Shown here piece by piece: positions 54,097-62,906 of a DNA stretch of 64,000 nucleotides. The notes below the pieces were generated by a model, which was not told where the DNA came from, ran no database searches, and saw only the letters and a list, made by a program, of their open reading frames with translations. The stretch is from Inhella gelatinilytica. Lineage in GTDB: Bacteria; Pseudomonadota; Gammaproteobacteria; Burkholderiales; Burkholderiaceae_C. The stretch spans positions 186,001-250,000 of the forward strand of contig NZ_JAEDAL010000001.1 in the NCBI RefSeq assembly GCF_016093295.1. Reading direction: 5' to 3'. The position numbers and the translations under genes are program-made. Within the stretch, counting starts at the first letter, position 1. Each line of letters begins with the position of its first letter.

Positions 54097-55688
54097 AGTT
54101 CGAAACCCCCATCGCGGGACTCTTGCTGCTGGCCCTGAGCGCCTGCGGCGGCGGCGGGGGCTCCGCCCCAGCGCCCGCCCCCGCGCCACCGCCCGCTCCC
54201 GCCCCCTTCGCCCTGCCCACCAGTGGGAAGGTCAGCGCCCCCAGCCCCATTGCCACCAACTGCACGGGCGGCACCACGGGCACGGTTTACACGAACAGCG
54301 AGGTCGAACCCTGGCTGGCCGCCCACCCGGGGAACCCCAACGTCTTGGCCGCCGGTTGGCAGCAAGACCGCTGGAACAACGGCGGTGCGCGGGCGACGAT
54401 GAGTGCCGTCAGCACGGATGGCGGTGTGACGTGGCGCCGAACCCTGCACCCCTTCTCCCGATGCGGCGGCGCCGTGGCGAGCAGCGCGGGCGACTACGAG
54501 CGCGCCAGCGACCCCTGGGTGGACATCGGCCCCGACGGGGCGATCCACGCCATGGCCCTGGCGTTCAGCGGCACCTCGTTCCAAGCCGGATCGGTCAGCG
54601 CCATGTTGGCCACCCGCTCACTGGACAACGGCGTCACCTGGGAGCCCGTCAAAACGCTGGCGCAAGACGGCGGCACGCTGTTCCATGACAAGAACGCCCT
54701 GACCGCCGACCGCACCGATGGGCGCTACGTCTACGCGGTGTGGGACCGTCTGGACAGCAGCGGCTTCGGCCCCACGCTGTTGGCCCGATCGAGTGACCGC
54801 GGCGCGAACTGGGAGCCCACGCGCATCATTTACAGCCCCAGCGTGGCGGGCGGCATCAGCCAGACCATCGGCAACCGCATCGTGGTCCTGAACGACGGTC
54901 GCCTGGTCAATGTCTTCACGCAAATCGACACCGTGGGCAGCCTCAGCACCAACTGGGTGGGGGTGATTCGCTCCAACGACAAGGGCCTCACCTGGTCCGC
55001 CCCCGTGCGCGTGGCCGAGCACCGCACCGTGGGCGTGCGCGACCCCCAGACCAACCAAGCCATTCGCAGCGGCGGCATCATCCCCACCGTCGCCGTGGGC
55101 GGCGACAACAGCCTGTGGCTGGCCTGGCAGGACGCGCGCTTTCACCCCACGGGCAACACCGACGGCATCGTGCTCAGCCGCTCCGTGGATGGGGGCCAAA
55201 CCTGGAGTGCCCCGCAGGCGGTGAACCGGCGGCTGGATGCCGGCGCCTTCACCCCCAACCTGGCTGCCCGCGCCGATGGCAGCGTGGCCTTGCTGTACTT
55301 CGATTTGCGGGACGACACGCCCGACGCCACCACCCTGCCCACCAGCGCCTGGCTGGCCACGAGCCGCGATGGCAGCACGTGGCAAGAGAGCCGGGTCTGG
55401 GGGCCGTTCGACCTCGCCAAAGCGCCGGACGCGCGCGGCCTCTTTTTGGGCGACTACATGGGCCTGGTGAACCGCGGCACGCAGTGGACCTCGTTGCTCT
55501 CGCTCTCGCAGAACGACCTCAGCAACCGCACCGACGTCTTCCTGTTCGACAGCGGGCCCACCGCCAGCGCGCTGGCCTACCGCGTGCAGCGCCAGCCCGG
55601 GCACAGCCCCGATGACCCGGCGCTGCGCGTCGCCAGCCACGCGGCCACTCAGGCTTGGTTGGAGCAGCGGCGCAACCGGCTGCGCTGA
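54093..55688 (+). CDS. Sialidase-like BNR-repeat lipoprotein
   Basis: 531 residues from the ATG at 54093. The lipobox LLLALSACGGGG gives a lipoprotein, followed by a Pro/Ala-rich linker (SAPAPAPAPPPAPAPF). The body holds repeated Asp-box (BNR) motifs: AVSTDGGVTWRR, ARSSDRGANWEP, IRSNDKGLTWSA and SRSVDGGQTWSA, the pattern of sialidase-type six-bladed propellers. The conserved Arg triad of true sialidases is not obvious, so a glycan-binding or other hydrolase role is equally possible. It shares an ATGA overlap with the antiporter gene and converges on the LytTR gene 9 bases later. Confidence 0.8.
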   Translation: MKFETPIAGLLLLALSACGGGGGSAPAPAPAPPPAPAPFALPTSGKVSAPSPIATNCTGGTTGTVYTNSEVEPWLAAHPGNPNVLAAGWQQDRWNNGGARATMSAVSTDGGVTWRRTLHPFSRCGGAVASSAGDYERASDPWVDIGPDGAIHAMALAFSGTSFQAGSVSAMLATRSLDNGVTWEPVKTLAQDGGTLFHDKNALTADRTDGRYVYAVWDRLDSSGFGPTLLARSSDRGANWEPTRIIYSPSVAGGISQTIGNRIVVLNDGRLVNVFTQIDTVGSLSTNWVGVIRSNDKGLTWSAPVRVAEHRTVGVRDPQTNQAIRSGGIIPTVAVGGDNSLWLAWQDARFHPTGNTDGIVLSRSVDGGQTWSAPQAVNRRLDAGAFTPNLAARADGSVALLYFDLRDDTPDATTLPTSAWLATSRDGSTWQESRVWGPFDLAKAPDARGLFLGDYMGLVNRGTQWTSLLSLSQNDLSNRTDVFLFDSGPTASALAYRVQRQPGHSPDDPALRVASHAATQAWLEQRRNRLR

Positions 55689-55697
55689 TGCCGGGGC

Positions 55698-56510
55698 TCA
55701 CTGCCCCTTGAACAGGCCCTGAAACTGGCGCGACACCGGCAAGCGCTCGTCGCGCCCACGCAAGCGCAGGTGCATGTTGCCGGCGTCGTCGCGCACGGCG
55801 CTGGCAATGGCCTCGCTGCGGACGATTACCGAGCGGTGAATCTGGGTGAAGAGCTGCTCGTCCAACTGGGCCAGCAGGTCTTTGAGCGGCGTGCGAATCA
55901 GGGCCTCGGCGTCCTCGCCGTCGGCGCGGTAAACGACTCGGGTGTAGCGGGTATCGGACTCGAAGAACAGCACGTCGCGCAGGCGAATCATGCGCACCTC
56001 TTTGCCGACCGAGGCCTGCAGCACCTCCGGCTTGGCCGGCCGCTGCAGGTCCCGGGCCAATTTGGCCAGCAGCGCTTGCAGGGCCTCCGGTGATGGCGCG
56101 GGCGCAGCGCTCTCGCCCGCGGCGGGGGGCGCTTCCGAAACCGGACGCAGGCGCGTCTGCACCCGGCGGACGGCTTGCGCCAGACGGGCCTCCTCCACCG
56201 GCTTGAGCACGTAGTCCACCGCGCCCGCGTCGAACGCGGCCAAGGCATGGTCGCCATAGGCCGTCACGAACACCACCGCGCTGCGGCCGGCAATGCGCTG
56301 CGCCACTTCGATGCCACTCAGGCCCGGCATGTGGATGTCCAGAAAGCAAACCTCGGGCTCATGCTCCAGCCACTGGTCCCAGGCATCGGCGCCGTGATGG
56401 GCCACCGCCACCACGTTGGCCTGCGGCCACACCTGGGCCAAGGCGTCCAGCAGCTGCTCGCGGGGGGCTTCTTCGTCGTCGGCGATCAACAGGGTGGGGC
56501 GTGTGTTCAT
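55698..56510 (-). CDS. LytTR-type response regulator (system 1)
   Basis: 270 residues: receiver 1-120 with phospho-acceptor D58 (VCFLDIHMPGLSG), a linker, and a C-terminal LytTR DNA-binding domain (about 170-268: EVRMIRLRDVLFFESDTRYT, LLAQLDEQLFTQIHRSVIV, LRGRDERLPVSRQFQGLFKG). LytTR proteins bind pairs of 9-bp direct repeats about two helix turns apart. Its partner kinase gene overlaps it by 4 bases upstream (ATGA-type). The C-terminal region is very similar to that of the paralogue at 57848, showing a recent duplication. Confidence 0.96.
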   Translation of the reverse strand: MNTRPTLLIADDEEAPREQLLDALAQVWPQANVVAVAHHGADAWDQWLEHEPEVCFLDIHMPGLSGIEVAQRIAGRSAVVFVTAYGDHALAAFDAGAVDYVLKPVEEARLAQAVRRVQTRLRPVSEAPPAAGESAAPAPSPEALQALLAKLARDLQRPAKPEVLQASVGKEVRMIRLRDVLFFESDTRYTRVVYRADGEDAEALIRTPLKDLLAQLDEQLFTQIHRSVIVRSEAIASAVRDDAGNMHLRLRGRDERLPVSRQFQGLFKGQ

Positions 56511-57679
56511 TGCGGAATCTCAATCGTGGCAAGGCAGCCGCCTTCCGGGCGGGGCGCCAGGGTAATCGTGGCAGCCGGGCCGGCATGGTGCGCCAGCCGT
56601 TGCCGCACATTGTTCAAGCCCACACCGGGCTGCCAACCGGGGGCGAGGCCCACCCCCTCGTCCTCCACCGTCACGCGCCAGCCTTGGGTGTGGGAGGCTG
56701 CCGCCACCCGCAGGGCGCCGCCGCCCAGCCGGTGGGCAATGCCGTGCTCCACAGCGTTCTCCACCAAGGTGAGCAGCACGCCAGGGGGCAGGGTTCGCTC
56801 CATCAGCGCTGGCGCTGCGTCCATTTCGTAGCGCAGGCGATCGCCCCAGCGCGCCTTCATGATGGCCAGGTAGTGCCCGACCTGCGCCCATTCATCGGCC
56901 AGCGTCACCGAGTCGCGCCCCAACAGCTCCGTGGCGCCGCGCAGGAAGGCAGTGACTTCGCGCAGCAAGGGGGCTGCCCGCTCATCGCCTTTGTCCACCC
57001 AGTGCTGCAAGGCCGCCAGGGTGTTGAAGATGAAGTGCGGGTGAATCTGGGCTTGCAGCACCCGCAGTTGCGCCTGCCGGGCTTCGGCCGTGGCCGCATC
57101 GCGCTCGGCCTCCAGCCGCGCCTGGTCGCGCTGGCGCCGGAGCACCCCGCGGCGCACCGCAGCCAGGCTCCACAGCACCAGAAAGGTCCCCAGCATGCCC
57201 ACCACCAAGCCCGGCAAAAAGCTGGTGAGCTTGCCCTGCAACGTCGCCACGTAGGCCGACCAATCCACATACCCGCGCTTGGCCGTGTGTCCCACCCAGG
57301 TGCCGAACAGGGCTCCGGTCAGCCCCAGCACGAGCATCAACGCCACCTTGGGCAGGGAGCCGAAGGACTTGGCCATTTTGTCTGGCTGCAGCCAGAGGTT
57401 CAGGCCCATCATCAACACGACGCCCCAGCCGGTCAGGGCCAGCAGGACCGCCCCAAGCCAAGGGAAGCCGCTGGCCCGCAAGCCCAGCGTGGTGCCCACC
57501 AGGGCGCCAACGACGCCCAGCCAGGTGCCCAGGCCTTGGCGGGTGTAGAGGTGGCGGTCAATGGCCTCCACCTGCTCGCGCAAGTCCGGCGCCATGCGGG
57601 CGTAATGGGGGGCCGCCCAGCGGTGGTAAGCGCGCTGAAACCGATTGCCGTGGGCCAGAGGAGAGGAGGTGCTGTTCAT
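56507..57679 (-). CDS. LytS-type sensor histidine kinase (system 1)
   Basis: 390 residues. About four to five membrane helices in the N-terminal half (LGTWLGVVGALVGTTLGLRA, WLGAVLLALTGWGVVLMMGL, VALMLVLGLTGALFGTWVGH, SFLPGLVVGMLGTFLVLWSL). Then the His_kinase (PF06580) domain with the phospho-His in LQAQIHPHFIFNTLAALQHWV and the ATPase with LTLVENAVEHGIAHRLGGG, DEGVGLAPG and VGLNNVRQRL. The membrane signal is unknown. It is cotranscribed with its LytTR regulator (4-base overlap). A pair of CATGRATGG repeats lies 93-122 bases upstream of the start. Confidence 0.95.
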   Translation of the reverse strand: MNSTSSPLAHGNRFQRAYHRWAAPHYARMAPDLREQVEAIDRHLYTRQGLGTWLGVVGALVGTTLGLRASGFPWLGAVLLALTGWGVVLMMGLNLWLQPDKMAKSFGSLPKVALMLVLGLTGALFGTWVGHTAKRGYVDWSAYVATLQGKLTSFLPGLVVGMLGTFLVLWSLAAVRRGVLRRQRDQARLEAERDAATAEARQAQLRVLQAQIHPHFIFNTLAALQHWVDKGDERAAPLLREVTAFLRGATELLGRDSVTLADEWAQVGHYLAIMKARWGDRLRYEMDAAPALMERTLPPGVLLTLVENAVEHGIAHRLGGGALRVAAASHTQGWRVTVEDEGVGLAPGWQPGVGLNNVRQRLAHHAGPAATITLAPRPEGGCLATIEIPQ

Positions 57680-57771
57680 GGCGAAAAGGGCGTGTTGAAG
57701 ACCATGGACGTGACTCTAGAAAGTCGGGCATCACCGGCCCACCGGTTTGGGGCGACTCGCGCCCGGCCTGT

Positions 57772-57801
57772 CATGGATGGTGACGCAGAGCGCATGAATG
57801 G
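57772..57801. promoter_or_regulatory. Paired direct repeat CATGRATGG (period 21 bp), candidate LytTR-type operator
   Basis: CATGGATGG (57772-57780) and CATGAATGG (57793-57801) are separated by 12 bases, the spacing known for LytTR sites, upstream of the system 1 kinase start at 57679. On the minus strand both half-sites read CCATYCATG; the half-sites at 33641 and 59823 share the core CCATTC. Confidence 0.5.
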
Positions 57802-57847
57802 GGCACGCATGGTGGCCTAAGGGCGGATCCCACCCGGCCTTCCGCCC

Positions 57848-58636
57848 TCACTGCCCCTTGAACAAGCCCTGGAACTGGCGCGACACGGGCAGCTTCTCGC
57901 TGCGACCGCGCAGGGTGAGCTGCAGGTTGTTCTCATCCACGCGGAGGGCGCTGAGCACGGCCCGACTGTTGACCAGCACCGAGCGGTGCACCTGCCAGAA
58001 CTGGTCGGGGTCGAGTTGGGCCACCAGCTCTTTGAGCGGCGTGCGGATCAGGGCCTCCCCGTCCTGCCCCTCGCTGCGGTACACGACCCGCGTGTAGCGG
58101 CTGTCGCTCTCGAAATAGAGCACATCCTCGGGTGGGATCAGGCGCACCTCCTTGCCCAGGCTGGCCTGGATGGGGCGGGGCTTGGTCGCCCGGGCGGCGG
58201 GCAGCAGGCTTTGCAAGAGGGCCTGGAGTTCAGCCCCGGCCGCTGGAGCCGACCCCGACGCCGAGGGATGGCGGCGCCGCGCCTGCAGCCGGGCCACCGT
58301 CTGCGCCAGGCGCTCGGCGTCCAGCGGTTTGACCACGTAGTCCACCGCCCCCGCATCAAAGGCCGCCAAGGCGTGGTCGTTGAAGGCCGTGACGAACACG
58401 ACGCTGGGCGGTGCCTCCAGGCCCGCCAGTCGTTGGGCCACTTGCAGGCCCGTCAGCCCCGGCATGCGGATGTCCAGGAAGCACACATCGGGCTCCAGGG
58501 CCAGCGCATCGTCCCAGGCGTCCACGCCATTGCTGCATGCGGCCACCAAGTCCGCCTCGGGCCAAGTGGCCTCCAGCAGGCGGCGCAGGTGTTCGCGGGG
58601 CGCTTCTTCGTCGTCAGCAATCAGAATTTTGGTCAT
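57848..58636 (-). CDS. LytTR-type response regulator (system 2)
   Basis: 262 residues: receiver with phospho-acceptor D55 (VCFLDIRMPGLTG) and C-terminal LytTR domain (ESDSRYTRVVYRSEGQDGEA, LVAQLDPDQFWQVHRSVLVN, RSEKLPVSRQFQGLFKGQ). It is a close paralogue of the 55698 regulator; the last 12 residues and many others are identical. The kinase gene of system 2 lies upstream (37-base gap). Both regulators probably recognise related operators. Confidence 0.96.
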   Translation of the reverse strand: MTKILIADDEEAPREHLRRLLEATWPEADLVAACSNGVDAWDDALALEPDVCFLDIRMPGLTGLQVAQRLAGLEAPPSVVFVTAFNDHALAAFDAGAVDYVVKPLDAERLAQTVARLQARRRHPSASGSAPAAGAELQALLQSLLPAARATKPRPIQASLGKEVRLIPPEDVLYFESDSRYTRVVYRSEGQDGEALIRTPLKELVAQLDPDQFWQVHRSVLVNSRAVLSALRVDENNLQLTLRGRSEKLPVSRQFQGLFKGQ

Positions 58637-58673
58637 AACAGGGGGTGGCGAGCCGTGGCAAGACTGGAGGCAT

Positions 58674-59774
58674 TCACTGAAGAGGGATCACCATCAAAGA
58701 TTCGCAGCCGCCCTCAGGGCGTTCGGCCAGGCTCACCGTGGCGCCCGGGCCGTGCAGGGCTTGCAAGCGCTGGCGGGTGTTGGCCAGACCGATGCCGGGT
58801 TCGTCCGGCTCCGAGCCGCTACAGAGACCCACACCCGTGTCTTGCACGCTCAGGGTCAATCGGCCCGCTTGGGCTTGGGCCCGCACGTGCAGCTCCCCGC
58901 CACGCAGGCTGGGCTCCAGCCCGTGGGTGATCGCGTTCTCGGTCAAGGTGAGCACGCTGCCCGGCGGCACGGGGCACTCGGCCAGCGCCGGGTCAGCCTC
59001 CACCGTCCAACGCAGCCGCTCGCCCATGCGGGCCGCCATGATGGCCAGGTAGCGGCGCACCAGTTCCAGCTCTTCCCGCAGCGGCTGGCTCTCCTTCTCA
59101 AACATCGGCAGGGTGGCGCGCAAGTAGGCGGCAAAGTCGCGCAAGAGCGGCGCGGCCCGCGGGTCTTGCGTCTCGACCCATTGCGTCAGTGAGGCCAGGG
59201 TGTTGAACACAAAGTGCGGGTGAATCTGCGCCGTCGCCAAGCGGTGCTGCAGGCGGCGCTGCGCCTCCTGGTCGTCCAACTCGCGCAGCCGCGCCTCGAT
59301 TTGCTGGGCGCGGTAGATGGCGAGAAACCACCAGGCCGTCACCACCATCACAAAGGCCGACAGGGCCAGGGCCAGCAAGAGCATGGAGCGCTCGCGGGTA
59401 TCGGGCTCGCGGGTCAGGCGCAGCGCCACGGCCATGCCGGCAAACACCAGTCCCCCAGCCGCATTCGCCCAGCCCAAGCGCCAGCGGCTGGGGTTGGCCC
59501 AGATCCAGTGGCAGCCCGCCAGCGCCGCCCAGGTCACGGCAAGCGTCACCGGCGGCAACACCACCCGCAGACCCGGCGTCATCTGGGGCCAATTCACGGC
59601 CAGCAAGATGAGGATGTTGATGTAAACGTAGCGATCCGCCCCCAGGGGCCAGGGCCGGTCGCCGCCCCGTTTCAACTCCTCGGCGCTGAAACGGCGCAGG
59701 GGTCCGGGCGCCAGGTATTGGCGCCAGTCACGCCACCACGGGATGTCGGCGCAGGAAGCTTGGGCGGTTTGCAT
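58674..59774 (-). CDS. LytS-type sensor histidine kinase (system 2)
   Basis: 366 residues. Four membrane helices lie in the first half (YVYINILILLAVNWPQMTPG, VVLPPVTLAVTWAALAGCHW, LGWANAAGGLVFAGMAVALR, SMLLLALALSAFVMVVTAWW). The His_kinase domain has the phospho-His in ATAQIHPHFVFNTLASLTQW, then a PPGSVLTLTENAITHGLEPS ATPase motif with DTGVGLCSG and GIGLANTRQRLQ. Its layout mirrors system 1 but the membrane part differs, so the ligand may differ. The GAATGGCGG pair at 59823 lies 49-77 bases upstream of its start. Confidence 0.95.
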   Translation of the reverse strand: MQTAQASCADIPWWRDWRQYLAPGPLRRFSAEELKRGGDRPWPLGADRYVYINILILLAVNWPQMTPGLRVVLPPVTLAVTWAALAGCHWIWANPSRWRLGWANAAGGLVFAGMAVALRLTREPDTRERSMLLLALALSAFVMVVTAWWFLAIYRAQQIEARLRELDDQEAQRRLQHRLATAQIHPHFVFNTLASLTQWVETQDPRAAPLLRDFAAYLRATLPMFEKESQPLREELELVRRYLAIMAARMGERLRWTVEADPALAECPVPPGSVLTLTENAITHGLEPSLRGGELHVRAQAQAGRLTLSVQDTGVGLCSGSEPDEPGIGLANTRQRLQALHGPGATVSLAERPEGGCESLMVIPLQ

Positions 59775-59822
59775 GGGTCCGCAGTCTAGAGACAGGCAGG
59801 CCGACCGGCCCGGGCCAGCGGC

Positions 59823-59851
59823 GAATGGCGGATTCCGCCGGCGAATGGCGG
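59823..59851. promoter_or_regulatory. Paired direct repeat GAATGGCGG (period 20 bp), candidate LytTR-type operator
   Basis: GAATGGCGG at 59823-59831 and 59843-59851, with ATTCCGCCGGC between them. It is upstream of the LytS-type kinase gene of system 2 and is the same arrangement as at 33641-33669. Confidence 0.55.
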
Positions 59852-59882
59852 GTCGGCGGGAGCCGATGGAGAGGCGCGCCCA

Positions 59883-60647
59883 TCAGCGCCGCAGCACCAC
59901 CCAGGCCACGCCCATCACAAAGGCCGGCACCGCCACCATCAGCAGCAGCAGCACCATGCCCCCCTGCACGCGCCAGCTGGCCTTGGGCCGCAGGCCGGGG
60001 CGGTCAAAGACCTGAGCCAGCGCCCAGCTCTGGTACGAGGTGGTGAGCGCCACCCCCACCAGCCACAAGGGCCCAATCCACGCCTGCGCCGCGGGGCCCT
60101 GGCGGCTGAGCCCCCACAGCAGGGGGAACAGGGGGACCACCATCAAAACGGTGGTGGCGGCGGAAATGAAGGCCACGGCCACCATGTGCTCGGCCAGGTT
60201 GTAGCGCTCGCGCCGAAAACACAGCCAGTTGGCCCAGGCCTGCAGGGGAACGGCCACCAGCATCAGCAAAGAAAAGGCACGGGTGAACCAACCCAGCAAG
60301 TCAAAACCCATGGCCGCCATGTGCTCCCCACCCAGCCGGCTGATTTGGGGCAGGAAGTCCGCCCGCCCATAGCAAGCCACATACAGGCTGGCGCACAGCA
60401 CCAGCAGGGTCAGCGGGTTGAAATGGCGCACCCGCTGACCCTCCAGGTAGCCCCGAATGGTCGACCCCGGCCGGACCAGCACGCCCCACAGCGTGGGCCA
60501 CAAGCCGCGGTCCACATGGAAGACCGCATGCGGGACGTCGTGCAGCAAACCCGCCAGCGTGTAGCGATGCACGCCGGCACTTTGCCCGCACTGGGGGCAA
60601 TAGGGCGAGTTCAGCGGGGTGCTGCAGTTCAGGCAATGCGGGGTCAT
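59883..60647 (-). CDS. DUF3667 domain membrane protein
   Basis: 254 residues. The N-terminus MTPHCLNCSTPLNSPYCPQC has a zinc-ribbon pattern (CxxC...CxxC), followed by the family motif YTLAGLLHDVPHAVFHVDRG and GSTIRGYLEGQRVRHFNPLT. About five membrane helices follow (FNPLTLLVLCASLYVACYGR, FTRAFSLLMLVAVPLQAWAN, MVAVAFISAATTVLMVVPLF and others). This is a DUF3667 protein; its function is unknown. It is co-directional with the LytS genes downstream, separated by the operator-like repeat. Confidence 0.92.
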   Translation of the reverse strand: MTPHCLNCSTPLNSPYCPQCGQSAGVHRYTLAGLLHDVPHAVFHVDRGLWPTLWGVLVRPGSTIRGYLEGQRVRHFNPLTLLVLCASLYVACYGRADFLPQISRLGGEHMAAMGFDLLGWFTRAFSLLMLVAVPLQAWANWLCFRRERYNLAEHMVAVAFISAATTVLMVVPLFPLLWGLSRQGPAAQAWIGPLWLVGVALTTSYQSWALAQVFDRPGLRPKASWRVQGGMVLLLLMVAVPAFVMGVAWVVLRR

Positions 60648-60718
60648 GCGGCCCTCCTCGGGCGCCAGGGCAAGGGGGGCGCATTGTCCCGCCCCATCGG
60701 CGCCTTTCAGCGGCGAAG

Positions 60719-62431
60719 ATGCCCCTCAATCCAAGGCCCGCCGCACTGCCCATGACCGCCCCGCTCGAACCCGATCACGCCTTTGAGACCCTGCTCAACG
60801 CCGAATGGCACTGGCGTCTGCGGGAGTTCCCCCGCCTGGCCACGCTCAATGGCCTGACCGAGCACAACCACCGCATGGAACGCATGGACGCCGAGAGCCG
60901 GGCACGCCGTCTGGCCCACTGGCGCCAGGTGCGCGCACAGTTGGACGCGCTCGACACGACCCAGCTGAGCGCCCCGAACCGCGTCAACGCCGCCGTGCTG
61001 GCGCACCAGCTCGACACGCAGATCGACGAGCACGCGCTGGGCGGCGTGCTCATGCCCATTGACGCCGACCAGGCCTTTTACAGCTACCTGCCCGAGCTCT
61101 GGCGGGACCAGCCGCTGGACCACGCCGAGCAGGTGGAGGCCTATCTGCTGCGCCTGCAAGCCGTCGCGGTTTACCTGGACGACCACCACAGCCTGCTGGA
61201 AGACGGCCTGCGCGCTGGCCGGGTGCAGCCGGCTCTGGTGCTGGCCGGGCGGGAGGGCCCCGTGCGCCGCATGGCGGCCTGTGCCCGGGCAGAAGAGACG
61301 CCCTTCTGGACGCCCCTGACCGAACCGCTGCGGCGACACCCACACCTGGCGGCCCTGGCGCGCGAAGCCATCGAGGGCCACCTGCTGCCCGCCTACCGTC
61401 GCCTGTTGCAGTTTCTGGAGACCCGCTACTGGCCCGCTGCCCGCAGCGGCCCAGCGGTCGGGGCGTCAGCGATGCCAGAGGGCGACGCCTTTTACGCCGC
61501 CCGCGTGCGCAACTTCAGCACCCTGCCGCTCACGCCCCATCAAGTGCATGAGTTGGGCAGGACCGAGGTCGAGCGCATCCGCCACGACATGGCGACGCTG
61601 CAGGTCGCCTGCGGCGAGGCCGGCCCCAGCCTACCGAGCTTTTTGCGCGCGCTGCAGGTGGACCCGCGTTTCATCCCCACCAGTGGCGAGGCCCTGCTCA
61701 ACGCGGCCAGCGGCATTTGCAAGCGGGTGGACGCGGTGCTGCCGCGCTTTTTTGGCCACCTGCCGCGCCAACCGTTTGGCGTGGAGCCCGTGCCCGAAAG
61801 CTTCGCCCCCCACTACACCGCCGGCCGTTACCTGGCGGCCCCCAAGGGCCAAGCCGCGCTGTACTGGGTCAACACCCACAACCTGGCCAGCCGCTCGCTG
61901 CTGCAACTGCCCGCGCTGACCTTGCACGAAGCCGTGCCCGGCCACCACCTGCAGTTCGCGCTGGAGTTGGAAAACGAGAGCCTGCACCCCTTCCGCCGCG
62001 CGGGCGACTTGAGCGCGCACTCCGAGGGCTGGGCGCTGTACGCGGAATACCTGGGACGCGAGATGGGGATTTACCGCAGCCCCTTCGAGGAGTTGGGGCG
62101 TGCCAGCTACGAGATGTGGCGCGCCTGCCGCCTGGTGATCGACACCGGCCTGCACGCGCTGGGCTGGACCCGCGAGCAAGCGCAAGCCTTTTTGCGCGAC
62201 CACACGGCCCTGAGCGAGCACGAGGTGCGCACCGAGGTGGACCGCTACATCGGCTGGCCCGGCCAAGCGCTCTCCTACAAGCTGGGTGAAGTTCACATCC
62301 GCCGCCTGCGCGCCGAGCACGAAGCAGCGCTGGGGACCCGCTTCAGCTTGCGCGACTTCCACGACCGCCTGCTGGCCTTGGGGACCGTGCCCTTGGGTTG
62401 CTTGGCGGCGGAGCTGAAGCCGCAGCCGTGA
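60719..62431 (+). CDS. DUF885 family metallopeptidase-like protein
   Basis: 570 residues of the DUF885 family, related to gluzincin peptidases. The zinc motif is ALTLHEAVPGHHLQFALELE (HExxxGHH), with the third ligand in SAHSEGWALYAEYLGREMGI. It also has QLDTQIDEHALGGVLMPIDA, GREGPVRRMAACAR and FFGHLPRQPFGVEPVPESFA. No signal peptide is evident from the given start; the internal ATG at 60752 is an alternative. Members are thought to be dipeptidases or other hydrolases. Divergent from the DUF3667 gene. Confidence 0.9.
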   Translation: MPLNPRPAALPMTAPLEPDHAFETLLNAEWHWRLREFPRLATLNGLTEHNHRMERMDAESRARRLAHWRQVRAQLDALDTTQLSAPNRVNAAVLAHQLDTQIDEHALGGVLMPIDADQAFYSYLPELWRDQPLDHAEQVEAYLLRLQAVAVYLDDHHSLLEDGLRAGRVQPALVLAGREGPVRRMAACARAEETPFWTPLTEPLRRHPHLAALAREAIEGHLLPAYRRLLQFLETRYWPAARSGPAVGASAMPEGDAFYAARVRNFSTLPLTPHQVHELGRTEVERIRHDMATLQVACGEAGPSLPSFLRALQVDPRFIPTSGEALLNAASGICKRVDAVLPRFFGHLPRQPFGVEPVPESFAPHYTAGRYLAAPKGQAALYWVNTHNLASRSLLQLPALTLHEAVPGHHLQFALELENESLHPFRRAGDLSAHSEGWALYAEYLGREMGIYRSPFEELGRASYEMWRACRLVIDTGLHALGWTREQAQAFLRDHTALSEHEVRTEVDRYIGWPGQALSYKLGEVHIRRLRAEHEAALGTRFSLRDFHDRLLALGTVPLGCLAAELKPQP

Positions 62432-62600
62432 GTCTGGGGCGCGCCCTCGACGTGCGCCCGTGCACCCGCTGCTCACCACTCACGCTTGCCAATCCCCATT
62501 CAGCGCCCGTGCCGGCCCTTCATCGCAGGACGCTCGAACCCAGCGAGGGCCATCGGCACGATGCCGGCCTTGTCCCTTCAACGCCTCACGGAGCTGCCCC

Positions 62601-62903
62601 ATGAACACGAGCCTGACCCCCGCAACGACCGACGCCGAACTGGAGCGCCTGGCCAAGAAACGGGTGGACCAGAAGATGGGCTTTCTGGTCCACCTCACGG
62701 TTTTCATCTTGGTGAACGCTGGCCTGGCCCTGCTGGGCTTGCTCAAAGGCGGTGAGGGCGTGCGCTTGGTGCCGATTTGGGGCTGGGGCCTGGGCCTGAC
62801 CATTCACGGCATCGTGACCCTGATCAGCCTGACCGGCCAGGGCCTGCGCGAGCGCATGATGGCCGAGGAGCTGCGCGCGCTGCAGGCGCGCCGCCAGGGC
62901 TGA
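62601..62903 (+). CDS. 2TM domain-containing protein
   Basis: 100 residues from the ATG at 62601, with two membrane helices (MGFLVHLTVFILVNAGLALL, IWGWGLGLTIHGIVTLISLT) in the typical 2TM arrangement. The N-terminal LERLAKKRVDQKMGF matches this family's conserved lead. A charged C-terminal helix (RERMMAEELRALQARRQG) follows. Such domains occur alone or fused to sensor proteins, so a membrane or regulatory role is plausible but unproven. It is downstream of the DUF885 gene (169-base gap) and convergent with the P-II-like gene. Confidence 0.87.
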   Translation: MNTSLTPATTDAELERLAKKRVDQKMGFLVHLTVFILVNAGLALLGLLKGGEGVRLVPIWGWGLGLTIHGIVTLISLTGQGLRERMMAEELRALQARRQG

Positions 62904-62906
62904 ACC

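Noticed and set aside
54093-55688. True sialidase activity of the BNR-repeat lipoprotein
   Set aside because: Asp boxes are present, but the arginine triad and the FRIP motif of sialidases were not visible, so only a sialidase-like fold is claimed.
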